Assembly (NCBI RefSeq): GCF_000003815.2
Contig: NC_049980.1
Coordinates: forward strand, 18,115,831-18,179,830
Direction of reading: 5' to 3'
Length of the DNA: 64,000 bases
DNA from: Branchiostoma floridae
Taxonomy: Eukaryota > Chordata > Leptocardii > Amphioxiformes > Branchiostomatidae
The stretch's first letter is position 1. Each line of letters opens with the position of its first letter. Shown here one piece after another: positions 12,901 to 22,900 of this stretch. The position numbers and the translations under genes are program-made. A model generated the notes under the pieces. The model was not told the DNA's origin. It did not search any database and saw only the letters and a program-made list of their open reading frames with translations.

Positions 12901-15900
12901 CATCTGCAAGTAGGCAAAATGTGCTCGTGACTAAATGTTTCTTGACATGTGTTTTACCAAGGAGGTTTTGATATATGTATCTTATTAAAACCTCCTTGGC
13001 TTTACATCATACTTTTCATCCCCGCAAACTGTCAGGCAAGGCGTCGGTGAGAAAGTTTATTTGGCCAAATAGATCTAATTAATAAGCCTGATTAAACTAA
13101 AGCTGGAATCATACGGAAATACATAAGCTTTCACATACCTGATAGACTCTCCATTTTCCAACTGTTTGCAAACGTTGCGGCGTCAGAAACCAGCCTCCCG
13201 TGCAGAGTGGTGAAGTCGTCGGTAGGGTCCCGGTTGAACTTGCCGCAAAGACCACCCGTCTTTCCAAGCAACGACTCGGACACCTGGAAAAAGAAATCAC
13301 CGTTTACAGCTATTCTCTTTTCTTACATGAAATTAGTCGATTATCAACGAGATCATCCAACCGAATTTAAAGGAAATGATATTAAATGGTGTACGCATGT
13401 GCACAGAGACAAGTGACCTACCGTGAGGAAGACTGCCTCTTGTCCGTCCCACCACAGCTTGAAGCCCAGACCGCTCCTCACGATGATGAAGTGAGAGGTC
13501 TTCTCAATCAAGGCTCCAAAGGCGGTGGTCGGGATGGTCAGAAGGTTGCCATCACAGTAGACCATCGGTCCGTCCTCCGACTGGCGCAGTTCCATCTCCA
13601 CGTCACCCATGTAGATGTTGATGGAGCGGGAGCAAGGCTCGCCTGGCTGGCAGTGACGGTCGTTGCAGACGTGGATGCTGAAAATTTTATCATCTTTCGT
13701 TAAATCATTGCAGTCAAGCTTTTCTTTCTTTCTTTTTAGATCTCTTTCCTTGTTTTGTTTTTTCAAACCTTTTTTTTTTTAGGAAACCGCTCTTATTCAA
13801 TTTATATCGATGTTCTCCGTCTGTGGCCATTTGTGGCCATTGAAGATTCGACATGAAATGAAACGCGAAAAAGTAGAGGCAGACATTTCTTAAGGAATTT
13901 TTTTTACTTAAAAATTATGTCAGGCTTGATATCTTTAACCGCGAGATGTCGTTAGTAGTATAAAACAGTTTATGAATTGAGCCGCATTGAATTGAAACTC
14001 TTATAAATAGTTGTAAACTTTCGACGAAAATTGTATACATTTTACAGTGAGTAAAATGACTTGTCAATTCTAGAAAACTTAACTTGCTTACTTGAAAGTA
14101 TCTGCAAAGATGTCACTGGCCAAGACGTAGCGGCACGCCCCTTTGAACTGGTACACACTGCCGTCGAACGTGCGGAAGTTGTGCTGGCCCCACGCGGCGC
14201 AGTGCCCCTCCTGGTCCGGCGGGATGACGGCTGAGAATAGAGAAATAAAATTACCTTGTCTGTCATTGCTGAGGCTCGGTGACAGAAACATTTCTTAAAA
14301 CGCCAAACACAAGCGATGGCTGACCTTCAAAATGACGCAAAGGGCATTGGGGTAACGTACAAAACGACGTCGTGCATCATTCAGTAAAATCAAGAAGTCA
14401 ATTAAGACGATGATCACATTCTCTAATCAACGATGCAACTCATGAACAAAAAATGGTGTTTTATAAAAAAAATCATAAACTTTTGAAGTCCCTGCTCAAC
14501 TTTTCAAGTTCAGTAATCAGACTGTACTCACCCCTGGTCTGGATCCCCGTGTTAACAGGCGAACCAGAGGCCGTCACCGCGGAAGCAGTGGCTGCAGTCA
14601 GACGACAAGAAAGGAGTTAACTAATGGTTAGTTCACTCGTCATATGCCTTCTCTATGTAGATAACATGCTGGCCGTGACTTTAGAAAATCTATGTTTGTC
14701 TAAATGTTTCATTCTGTGACTTCACACACAACTTCTCACAACTTTGAGAGCTACTCACGGACGCAGTCAGGGAATCCCCCGGCGGGCGACCACTTGCCAT
14801 CCACGCACTTGAAGCTGGCTGGACACGGCCCCGCGAACTGGTATCCCTCGAGACACGTGGGCACACATACCTGGGGATATTGGTATCCAACATGGTCAGC
14901 TTATATTAAACGTGGTGCCCTGTTTTTCCGTAGTACATTAAATCGACATAATTCTGTAGAGACACTTCAATTTCAGTTTTATGAATCTCAAACAGAATAA
15001 AGACGGCAAATCGTCATGGAGCAAAATGTAAAAGGCATAAAATGATGTTAGCAATTGTCATGTGTTACCAGAGTTCCCATGCTGTCCGTTTGGCAACTGA
15101 TCATGCCGTTGGTGGGCGCCCCGAGGACAGGGCAACCTTAGAGTAAGGACGGAAAAAAATACTTGTCACTGATCATGTTCATTGCTCGTTACACTGCCAA
15201 ACTGTCGCATACTACTAGTTCTGAGAGATCTACATTGTGGTAACGTTATACGTGAAGAGCAAGTCATATGACATGCTAGTATTAGATGTTCCATCGACCT
15301 TGTTCGGGTATGGGATTTGTGAAACACCACATGGAAATGTGATACTTTCAAAAAAGACTGTATTATGAAGTTTCCAGCTTTGACGTTCATACATATTTAT
15401 ATTTCTATAAATCTGATTATGTTGGACTCACCCCCGAGCATGGAAGGTCCCCTTTGGGCGCTGGAAAAAAATGAAATCGACTCTTCAGAATCTTAACCGT
15501 TTCTAGCAATCAAGTTTACCTGATACATTACAACGACTATTTACCGTCAATTAGCAGTGATCCGAACTTGAGTTCGTAAAATCCATGCAAATCTTCATGC
15601 AAACTTTGCTGCTTTCATTTTGTTGCATTCAGATTATTTCTGCAACAAATTACTTTTACGGCGAGATTTGCGCCCAGTTCTAACGTTATACACAATGACA
15701 ACGAATTCTTAGCAATCTGTTTAAACACATACTAATAAGCGATATTCCTAATATGAGAAAACCGTGTCGAGTTTTGTCATACTATGAAACTTTGCCAAGA
15801 TTCCTTATCAGTTGCTGTGTTTTTTACACAATCTTCAAGATTTGCGGCTCAAGAAAAGTGCTAGTACTTACCACACCGACGATCCTGCGAAAAGCAGGAA

Positions 15901-15927
15901 AAAGATAAAGGCACCCTCTCGTGCCAT
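1..15927 (-). CDS. Gel-forming mucin / VWF-family secreted glycoprotein, 3' end off window
   Basis: The gene encodes a secreted, disulfide-rich polymer-forming glycoprotein with the D1-D2-D'-D3 order known from MUC2/MUC5-type mucins and von Willebrand factor. I joined 32 coding exons by GT..AG sites and matching phases, giving one open frame of 4306 nt (1435 codons) in the window. Approximate residues are: signal peptide 1-18, sushi 30-88, linker 89-108, VWD1 109-288, C8 289-380, TIL/E 381-473, VWD2 474-680, C8 660-738, TIL 739-815, D' 816-927, VWD3 928-1096, C8 1097-1184, TIL/E 1185-1288, Thr-rich 1289-1316, Cys-rich 1317-1435. The start at 15925-15927 is followed directly by a hydrophobic FIFFLLFAG core. 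The last exon touches base 1, so the C-terminus is missing. An otogelin or SCO-spondin relative is possible, because the region that would separate them lies off the window. Confidence 0.88.
1229..4568 (-). other. D3 assembly exons (VWD3-C8-TIL-E)
   Basis: VWD3 is in 4363-4568 ([15 protein letters not shown]), 3754-3927 and 3383-3508 (EGLCGNYN followed by the acidic loop DQNDDF). C8 is in 3037-3144 and 2450-2606 ([16 protein letters not shown]). TIL is in 1985-2122 and 1449-1575, and E is in 1229-1275. In mucins D3 is the multimerising unit. Here the residue three positions before the central Cys is Glu rather than Cys, so there is no CGLC motif. All acceptors and donors are consensus, and the frame is continuous. 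Confidence 0.85.
4809..5874 (-). other. E2 and D' (TIL'-E') exons
   Basis: Exons 5728-5874, 5463-5603 and 4809-4855 encode an E module ([13 protein letters not shown]) followed by a second complete TIL module and its own E module ([13 protein letters not shown]), with no VWD or C8 between. That is the D' layout between D2 and D3 in VWF and gel-forming mucins. The 47-base E' exon has the same size and phase (1+45+1) as the E exons at 8826-8872 and 1229-1275. The intron between 5463 and 4855 contains the 484-base inverted-repeat element at 4911-5394. Confidence 0.82.
4911..5394. mobile_element. Inverted-repeat DNA element with TTA duplication (Harbinger-like MITE)
   Basis: The perfect 13-base terminal inverted repeats GGTCTCATTGATG lie at 4911-4923 and, inverted, 5382-5394. 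They are flanked on both sides by TTA (4908-4910 and 5395-5397). A 3-base TTA target and ends starting with GG fit PIF/Harbinger-type elements. No transposase is present in its 484 bases. It sits inside an intron of the mucin-like gene. Confidence 0.7.
6218..8465 (-). other. D2 assembly exons (VWD2-C8-TIL)
   Basis: VWD2 is in 8294-8465 ([14 protein letters not shown]), 7790-7931, 7292-7459 (YGMCGNYN, then KDDF) and the first part of 6897-7035. C8 is in 6897-7035 and 6575-6748 (YDNCLYDCC core, ending in VPGCG). TIL is the 232-base exon 6218-6449, with the same length and phase as the D1 TIL exon 9052-9283. That shared exon structure argues that the D units arose by duplication with their introns in place. 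Confidence 0.85.
9356..9904. mobile_element. TTAA-flanked inverted-repeat element
   Basis: Terminal inverted repeats begin AGGCGCCCAGAGCAGT and run at least 20 bases at both ends with no mismatch. TTAA occurs immediately outside each end (9352-9355 and 9905-9908). A TTAA target is the habit of piggyBac- and Kolobok-type transposons, though the terminus is not the usual piggyBac CCC. There is no coding capacity, so it is non-autonomous. It lies in the intron between the C8-1 and TIL-1 exons. Confidence 0.72.
10900..10982. mobile_element. Small palindromic element TAGCCTGG..CCAGGCTA with 9-base duplication
   Basis: The ends TAGCCTGG and CCAGGCTA are inverted copies, and inner parts also pair (GCCCGATCTCAA against TTGAGGTTGGGG). 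CATGCGCAT stands directly outside both ends (10891-10899 and 10983-10991), an exact target duplication. A related copy is at 40763-40827. Confidence 0.7.
11396..12093 (+). repeat. Two diverged copies of a ~95-base dispersed repeat inside an intron
   Basis: Positions 11396-11494 and 12003-12093 align over their length. Both start CATGC, share ATTCCT.TGTTC and TTATGCTC.TTG, and end GCAGTT.CAGAGCAA. The surrounding 11.2-12.1 kb is AT-rich with several TATGCAAAT segments, so it looks like an old interspersed repeat with an internal duplication. It fills most of the 2.6-kb intron of the mucin-like gene. Confidence 0.5.
12957..12999. repeat. Hairpin with CCAAGGAGGTTTT arms
   Basis: A perfect 13-base stem (CCAAGGAGGTTTT and its complement) encloses a 17-base AT-rich loop. 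The same arm sequence, CCAAGGAGG, forms another hairpin at 29982-30006, so this is probably a short repeat family rather than a local structure. Confidence 0.6.
14532..15927 (-). other. Signal peptide and sushi exons of the mucin-like gene
   Basis: The coding exons are 15872-15927 (signal peptide, 18 codons plus 2 nt), 15432-15460, 15069-15136, 14759-14870 and 14532-14591. Exons 2-4 encode one sushi/CCP module: the spaced cysteines, the P-x-NG motif after the first Cys ([14 protein letters not shown]), a C-x-x-G-Y motif (CLEGYQF) and C-x-x-G-x-W near the end (CVDGKWSP) are all present, with a few extra cysteines. Exon 5 is a Ser/Thr/Ala-rich linker of 20 residues. Known gel-forming mucins and VWF go straight from the signal peptide to D1, so the sushi module is an addition. 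Confidence 0.8.
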
Positions 15928-16058
15928 ATCTCTTGTCTCTCTCCCCTCCGATAGAATTACTTACGATCTCTAACTAAAATATTCTCAGAGGTTCGTCAAA
16001 TGTTGGTCTACAGAGCAGAACGTGCTCTGGCACTGATGGTTGCGGCGAGGTGCTGGGT

Positions 16059-16066
16059 ATTTATAC
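16059..16066 (-). promoter_or_regulatory. TATA box of the mucin-like gene
   Basis: The minus strand reads TATAAATA, flanked by GATG and CCCAGC. A start about 30 bases downstream would fall near 16030 and give a 5' UTR of about 100 bases before the ATG at 15927. No credible intron is seen between the two. A TATA box fits a strongly expressed tissue-specific secretory gene. Confidence 0.6.
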
Positions 16067-18131
16067 ATCTCCGATGGTATTGACCTCATCCTCAAGTCCC
16101 GGATATCTATCCAGGATGCAGGGTGGCGCGAGAGCTGAGTAAACTGCTGGAACACGCCTTCAAACGGCACGCTCAGCTAAGCCGTCCCTTGTTTAAACAT
16201 TTCTGGCAAACTATCGGAAAACTTACCGAAAACACTCGATAATTATTGGTGTGTAAGCGCTTTGATTGTTGACTAACTGTACCTGAGAAGTAGAAATTTA
16301 CGTAAATGAAAATCGAAAGGTGCGCTTGTGTAAGTGAAGTAATATGTTGATGTAATCTCAAAACGTGAGTACTAATGTAACCTTTACGTACTCGTAGATC
16401 CTAGTGGAATATCAAAATCAAAAGTTTTGATGACTATCATTTCCATTTCGTTTTTGTGAGTGTGCTTGAAGTTCAGACTTAAGCGTCACATCTAATTTGT
16501 AGTTGAATAGTACAAATTTCTGTAACAAGTTGCGACGGCGTCTCTTCGGTAAGATAGAAAGAGAAACGCCTTTTAATGAACACCTAGAATAAAAGCAAAT
16601 CGCGAGAAAACAAAAAATGGGCATGTCAGAAAAGATAAGAACGCAACCAAAGCCATAGGCTTCAAAGATTCATAGCCGGGTCTTCCAAGACAACAAATTG
16701 CAACTTTCGAGGATGAGCGCCGGAAAACGCAATGCCTCCACTTTACTTTTTCAATTCTAATATTGTTTCCCTTAGTCGCCCCCTTTCTCATGAGCAGGCA
16801 AGGAATTCGAATCTTAACCAGCGCAATGAATTTTCAGAGTTTGAAATTTACGTCAATCTACGTCAAAGAATTTAATTGTGCATTATACTGTCTCTATCAT
16901 TGGTTACACTTTTTCAAGACTGTGCGAGATGGCCATCATGTAAAAAGGGGGCATAATTTTTACTGCTCACGCTGCCTTACATGATAATCAATTTTCTCAC
17001 GCCCTCGCTTATGAAACCTGGAGGTTTCAGATCGAAGTGCAGCTGCCAGTAGGCAATCTTTAGGTCCGGGACTTCTGAAAGATCGAACTGGATCGTTTCT
17101 CCTTAAGTTTTGAGTCAGTCCTGCTATTCAAGAGGCCTGCGAGTCCGTGTGAAATGATGCTGTTATTTAATTGCCAGAGAGTATGATGGGATACAAACGG
17201 TAGTTTCATCTATCACATGACACCTTGGGATTCTGCATACCACGGACATAAGTGCGACACACCTTCGTACACCAGCACTCTGAGCAGTGACTGAAGAGCC
17301 CAGGAAATCATTCTCAGAAATTAATATTCTTATCAATGGCATGCGATGGTGGTGGGCAAAACTCTGTTCTAACCACTTTCCTCCAAACCGTACCAGTTCC
17401 CACCAGTTTTCAGCTTCTTGCCTACAGTTTAGACATCTTTGATTGTTTGATCAGCCGACGCTTGAGTGCCTATCAAGTGTTTTCACAACGAGAGTGCTTT
17501 TAGAAGAACCAGCACAATTTGACAGTAGGTCGATCAACTTGAAAAATCAATGTTCCTTACAAGCAAACATTCTTTAGCTGGTTGCGTAAGAAAGGGCCTT
17601 TTATGCAAAACGAGATCAGCTCGAATGTTCCAGAAAGAATCATTTTTGTGGGGTGACTATCAATATAGGCAGTAGAGCATATTATTACATCATTTACTTA
17701 ACAGACACTTACTACTAGACGATCATTCAAAAAAGTGTGATGTCAATACATGTACATTTCATTAAGGCGCAGATGTCTGTTCTGTGAACTACCTGCGCAA
17801 TTGAACTGGTGACAGATTCAAATTTCAGAAGTTGTAGATGCAAGATGATGGGCATCTGCAGCCTGAGTTTTAAGGATAAAGATTTTCCTTTTTTCTGTTG
17901 AAAACAACAAGCATCTTCTTAATGTGAAGCTGAACAACAAGATTTAATGGAATAGCAAACACACTTCTAAGGATGGAAAAGTCCACAAAAGGGTTACTTG
18001 ATTTCAATTTGTCCAAACCCACAGGTTAACTTAAATTGATGATCTTATCTGAAGGACCACATTCAACCACATTCTGAAAGATATAGAATGACAAACATTT
18101 TATTGCAAAACATTTGTTCCAACTTTTAAAC

Positions 18132-18169
18132 AGTTGCTTACAAGACTAAAAGTTGCTTACAAGACTAAA
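18132..18169 (+). repeat. 19-base tandem duplication
   Basis: The unit AGTTGCTTACAAGACTAAA occurs twice, head to tail and identical. Such a short exact duplication is probably recent. Confidence 0.8.
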
Positions 18170-19077
18170 TGAACTAAAATGATTTTGCTTGCACAAATAC
18201 AGTTGATACTACTTCTATGCTACAGTCCAATTCATTGCTATTCCTGGCATTCATCCATCCATTCATTTTGTAAAACCAGATTATCTAGATGCACATGTAA
18301 CATTGCCTTTAATACAGGCCACCATATTTTCTGTGCCAATTGAATCTGTGATGTGAGTCATTTCTGATGTTAGGTGGCCATATTACAGTACATTCACAGA
18401 AGCATACAGAGCATGCCTGCCTTTGACAGTGTTAGTTACAATATAACTTGAAAATCTCATCAAGCTCACTGTATAAAGTAATAAATATAAGAACTGAGAT
18501 TTTAAAAAATGATTATGTACAGCACAATACAAATGAAAAAGCAATTATGCCATATACACAGATGAAATACAGTACAGAGAACTGTATGATGGTAAGATTC
18601 AAAGGAAGAAAAATGATGCTGTATTTGTCATCTTATCTATTAAAGAGGGATTCAAATTATGCGTGTCAAGAGCAATAACATCCCTGACAGAATAAAAGCC
18701 TGGACCATTTGAATCAAAACAAAAAAAATTGCTACTACAAATGGGCATAAACCAAACACCTTTCAGCTCCATCCCAAAGATGTGAAAACAACAACTTACT
18801 GTCACTAGTTTGGAGCAGCATCAAAATGTTTGAGACAGTATCAACCTTTGTGCTCAACTGGACATTTACAGCTAGCCAGTACAATTTTGATATGTTGGAA
18901 TACTAGTAGATGCAGCCTCCAATATCCACAGCCAACATCTATTTTATATCAACTTTCACAAAACAACAAAAATATGTCTTACAACACAATGTTGCATAAG
19001 CTGCCATTCCCGTCAGATGAAACCAAAGTTGAAATTTTCTCAAACAATGTACATTGTGAAATGAGAAATGACAAGTA

Positions 19078-19789
19078 GAGTCAATTCCATATTACCGAGA
19101 GGGTGTTTCTTGCCTTTTGTTCTAACATTTTGGAAATCTTTGTAACAATCTAACTGTGATAAGTAACTGTTTAGAAGTATTTATAACATCTATGTGACAT
19201 TCTAAATATTTCTATAGTATTCAAACATGTTAGAAAGAATTCTAACATCAAATACAATATTTCCGTTAGTTTCTAAACTGTTCCAACATAGATGCATCAT
19301 TTGTGATCACATGTTCGAACATAGAAACAATATGATGAAACTGGGTCAGTACTGGGCTGGGAAGAGGGCAATTCACACATCCCTGCCAAGTGCAGGAAAT
19401 TATGTCTGTCTGCCACCTTCTCACAAAAGACTCACCACTGAAAATCTAAAAATACAAGAGCCAAACAAAGGACCAAGCTTAGCAGCTTTGTTTATGGGGG
19501 CAATAAAAGTTTTTATGGAGGGAAAAAATGACACAAAATGTTGGAACATGTTGGAACAATAACAAAAACACATAGATGTTTGAAAATTGTTCTAAATAAA
19601 GAGATAATTATATCATTACTTTCCCAAATGTTCCAACAAATATAAAAAGGTTCAAACATGTTTAAAGTTTCATTTTGAAATGTTTGAACAATTTCGAACT
19701 TTAGTGACTGAAATGTTCTTTTACTCAAAATAGTTCAAACTTATTACAAATATTATTTCAAAACCATCTCGGTGACTTGGAATTGACTC
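19078..19789. mobile_element. 712-base TA-flanked inverted-repeat element (Tc1/mariner-like MITE)
   Basis: The left end GAGTCAATTCCA and a nearby CCGAGA block are mirrored at the right end (inverted, 19763-19789). TA lies just outside both ends (19076-19077 and 19790-19791), the target of Tc1/mariner elements. The inside is unusual: it is filled with many short variants of TTCTAACAT and TGTTGGAAC in both orientations on both flanks, around a non-repetitive middle near 19350-19500. No transposase ORF is present. It lies just downstream of the NOMO gene. Confidence 0.72.
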
Positions 19790-19916
19790 TATGTATGCCA
19801 TCATCTAGTGTCTGTAAAGGTACCACAGACAACCTACAATTACAACTATGACATAAAAATCTCTTCTGTCCAAGGAATATTTTGTTTATACGCATGTATG
19901 GCTGATACCACATTCT

Positions 19917-19922
19917 TTTATT
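19917..19922 (-). terminator. Candidate NOMO poly(A) signal
   Basis: AATAAA on the minus strand lies 44 bases after the NOMO stop codon. A second candidate is at 18098-18103. If the proximal one is used, the 3' UTR is very short. Confidence 0.4.
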
Positions 19923-19965
19923 GCAGTCTTTCAGCTCTTCTGCCCAACTATCCTTCCATGATCAA

Positions 19966-22900
19966 CTAGTTGGTTTTTCGTACTTTAAGTTTCTTCCTAT
20001 GTCGTGACGACTCCTCTCCACTGTTGTCACTATCAGTAGTCAGGCCTCTCCAGCTCTGCCCCCTTTCAAACAACTGCTGTAGAAATGGTAACACCTGTGG
20101 GAGATAATTGTAGAGTATGTTGTAGGTCATTTTTAGTTACTTTTGAAAATTGATGCAGAAGAACAGTTAGGACTCAACAGCTTTTCTATTCATTCTACAA
20201 TTCAGAACTATGTCAATCTTCCAACTAGAAGGCAAAAATCCTTTTGTTGAATAATCTATTCTTCACCAGGAGCTCACCTTATCATAGTGATACCCAGCCA
20301 GTAAAAGCAGCAGTGTTACAGGTAGAGACAGGTATGAACCATCTGTGACATCAATGTTGTTGGCTTTCTGAATGGGGGTGAACTCCAGGGTGATGTGCTT
20401 GAACGGCCCATTAGCAGTGAAGGCAACACTTGGTGTGGTGTAGTCATAAGCACCCCTGTCAACATAAAGACTGTTACAACCTCACACCCTAATAAGCATG
20501 GATCTTTTACACTTGTTACACACTAAAAATCTTTATTTAGTTTACAAAGGCAAAAATTTTTTGTATCGCAATGGGATTATAAAATTGACATACATGTATG
20601 TAACAGTACTAGTAGTGTATTGACATGCTCTTTCTTGTTAGGAAACCTTACCTTGATAACGTTGATTCCAGACTCAAAACATAGCGTTGTTCATTGCTGA
20701 CAAGTGGTGGGAAGTCAAAGAAACTAGAGGTTCCTAAAGTTACAGTGTGAACCGGAAGGTCCATATTGTCCTCCTGATACAGAACAACCTGCCATGGAGA
20801 AAATACTACTGGTAAAATTGCATCTAAAGTCTTTCCTTCAATATGTAACAGAACAAAAGGTTTCTGTATACAATGTAGATATTAGAATGAGTCCTTTCTT
20901 ACCACTACTATCACAGTTGAAGGGTTGTAAAATGCTATACACATACTTTCTACAGCTTGCCATATACACTTGACAATGTTTTATACTTAGGTTTGGAAAC
21001 AAAGCTAGAATGTGTCCTCTACATAAGGAAAACAACATTTAAGATCCATTTTTCTTTGAGCCAATGGATGTTTCCCTATATATGTATTAAATGCTCACCA
21101 AATTACTAGCCCTTGTAAATGGCTTCTTACAGTAAGACCCTAACCTTCAAGGTGTTTAAGAAGTTCTCAGCGGTGACAACATTTCCGCTCAAGTCAAAGT
21201 GGTTCAGACTATGCAGGACAATGATCTGCACTCCCTGGGCATCCCCATCTGTGACCTGTAAAGACAAAGAACCACTCTTCATTCAAAGGCAAAGAATCAC
21301 TGGAAGACTTCCTTTCTGGCTGCAAAAATTCAAGGTTGGACTAGCTGTAAAATCAAAACACAGAAGTGTTAACTTAAAGGTACTTGGAATGAAGTTGAAA
21401 AGGGCATACCTGGATAACCTTGAAAGGTGGGATTCCTGTCTGCCCTCCAGCAGCAGAGCTGAGGAGACCCACATGGTACTCACAAAATGGCTGAAGGCCA
21501 CGCAACCGGAAACCACCTTGGGTAGAAGGATGCAAGATGGATGTGAAAATTTATTTGAGACTTAATCTTCTCACATTGACTGACATTTTCTTCCTAAAGC
21601 ATTTGTTATTTAATCAAGTATGGAGTATGCAGGGAGTCTACTAGCAGTGAATAGTAATACTTCCTGGTGTTCAACAGACAACAGAAAACAATGACAGATG
21701 TTCCTGCATTCTGCAAACAGTACCCTTTGATTCTTAGTCTTCCTGAATACTTTGTACAAAACCTGGCTTAGCATCTAACTTACTGACCCAATTTAAATTG
21801 AACTCTTTGCTACACTTAATGCATACCTTCTGAATCAGTGGTTGTCTCCTCCACAGCAGAAGAACAGTTGCCCACTCCCTGAGCTCTCACTGTCAGCCCT
21901 GGCTCAGCCTCACCATTCAGGGAGGTCAGGTGGCCATAACAACTGTAACACAGTGGACCTTAAGTCATGTACCCAAAGGGTACTTGTAAAGGATTGTACC
22001 AAATCACATGCAATTCAACAAATGCAAAGACACATGAGAGGTGCTACACTTTCCAGAAGAATTTGGTTTGTTCCAGGGATGGTCTATCAAGCATAATATT
22101 TCATTACCTAAATAACACATCTTCAGGAACTGAATAATTAAAGTTTTACAGGCACATGTAATTATTAATAGGTTACATTCTTTTCTACATGTTGATAGGG
22201 AAGAAATTACAATAACAGATAAAGTTTTTTCATCTACATAATTCATGTAATACATACCTGAAGGACACCCGAGTGCCGACCACCTTAACATTGATGCTAC
22301 TGCCTTCCTCCAACTTAATCATCTGTGATGTAGGGTTGAACTTGTATTCCTTCATCATTGCACGGAAGAAGTATTCTTTAGGGCCCTAGAAAAACACAGA
22401 AATATTAATACATGTGTGTAGGACCAAAAAAAGTCTTATTGATATGCACATGGCTAAATGTAACTGCAATGTATCATCTCTATTTCCGAGAGCTTGGAAT
22501 TACAGGTCAAAAGAAAGTAATGAGTAAAAGAAAGATAAGCAGACATAACTATGTACCAAATTGTAGAAGACAAAAGCTCCATCCTGATTAGTCAGATTGT
22601 TGTTCCTGTAGTCCCCTCCACTCAGAGATAGCAGCACACCTGGCAGGGGACTGCCTTCCTCATTCAGCACCTGGGGGATTGGTCAAACAAAAACTAAAAC
22701 TATGAAGCCATTAACGGTCACAGGTCATTAGATCTAGAGTTGCAATTATTCAACATTTCATGTCTTTTACTTTATACCCCTCTGCTATTGCAGTTTATAA
22801 AAGGGCAAGCAGTAAAGGCAGTATACAGTTTATGATCAAAATTTGTATCTATCTAGCAATGACAAATTCGTACTCTTGGTGGTTGAAAGAACAGTAATGC

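Larger units (their letters stand above)
8826..14230 (-). other. D1 assembly exons (VWD1-C8-TIL-E)
   Basis: VWD1 is encoded by 14092-14230 (start [16 protein letters not shown], the usual C-x-x-x-G...F-x-T-F-D-G opening), 13422-13677 and 13139-13283 (GGLCGKFN, then the acidic loop DPTDDF expected to bind calcium). The C8 domain is in 10437-10555 and 9989-10145. TIL is in 9052-9283, and the E-like module is in 8826-8872 (C-x-C...G-K-W-x-C pattern). The intron between 13139 and 10555 is 2.6 kb and is filled with repeats. All joins keep frame and phase. Confidence 0.85.
15928..19077. other. Intergenic region between NOMO 3' end and mucin-like 5' end
   Basis: No exon with both splice signals and protein-like content was found on either strand. 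The right part (17.9-19.0 kb) may be NOMO 3' UTR if a distal poly(A) signal is used: AATAAA on the minus strand at 18098-18103. The left part holds the mucin-like promoter with its TATA box near 16060. A perfect tandem pair of a 19-base unit occurs at 18132-18169. Confidence 0.5.
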
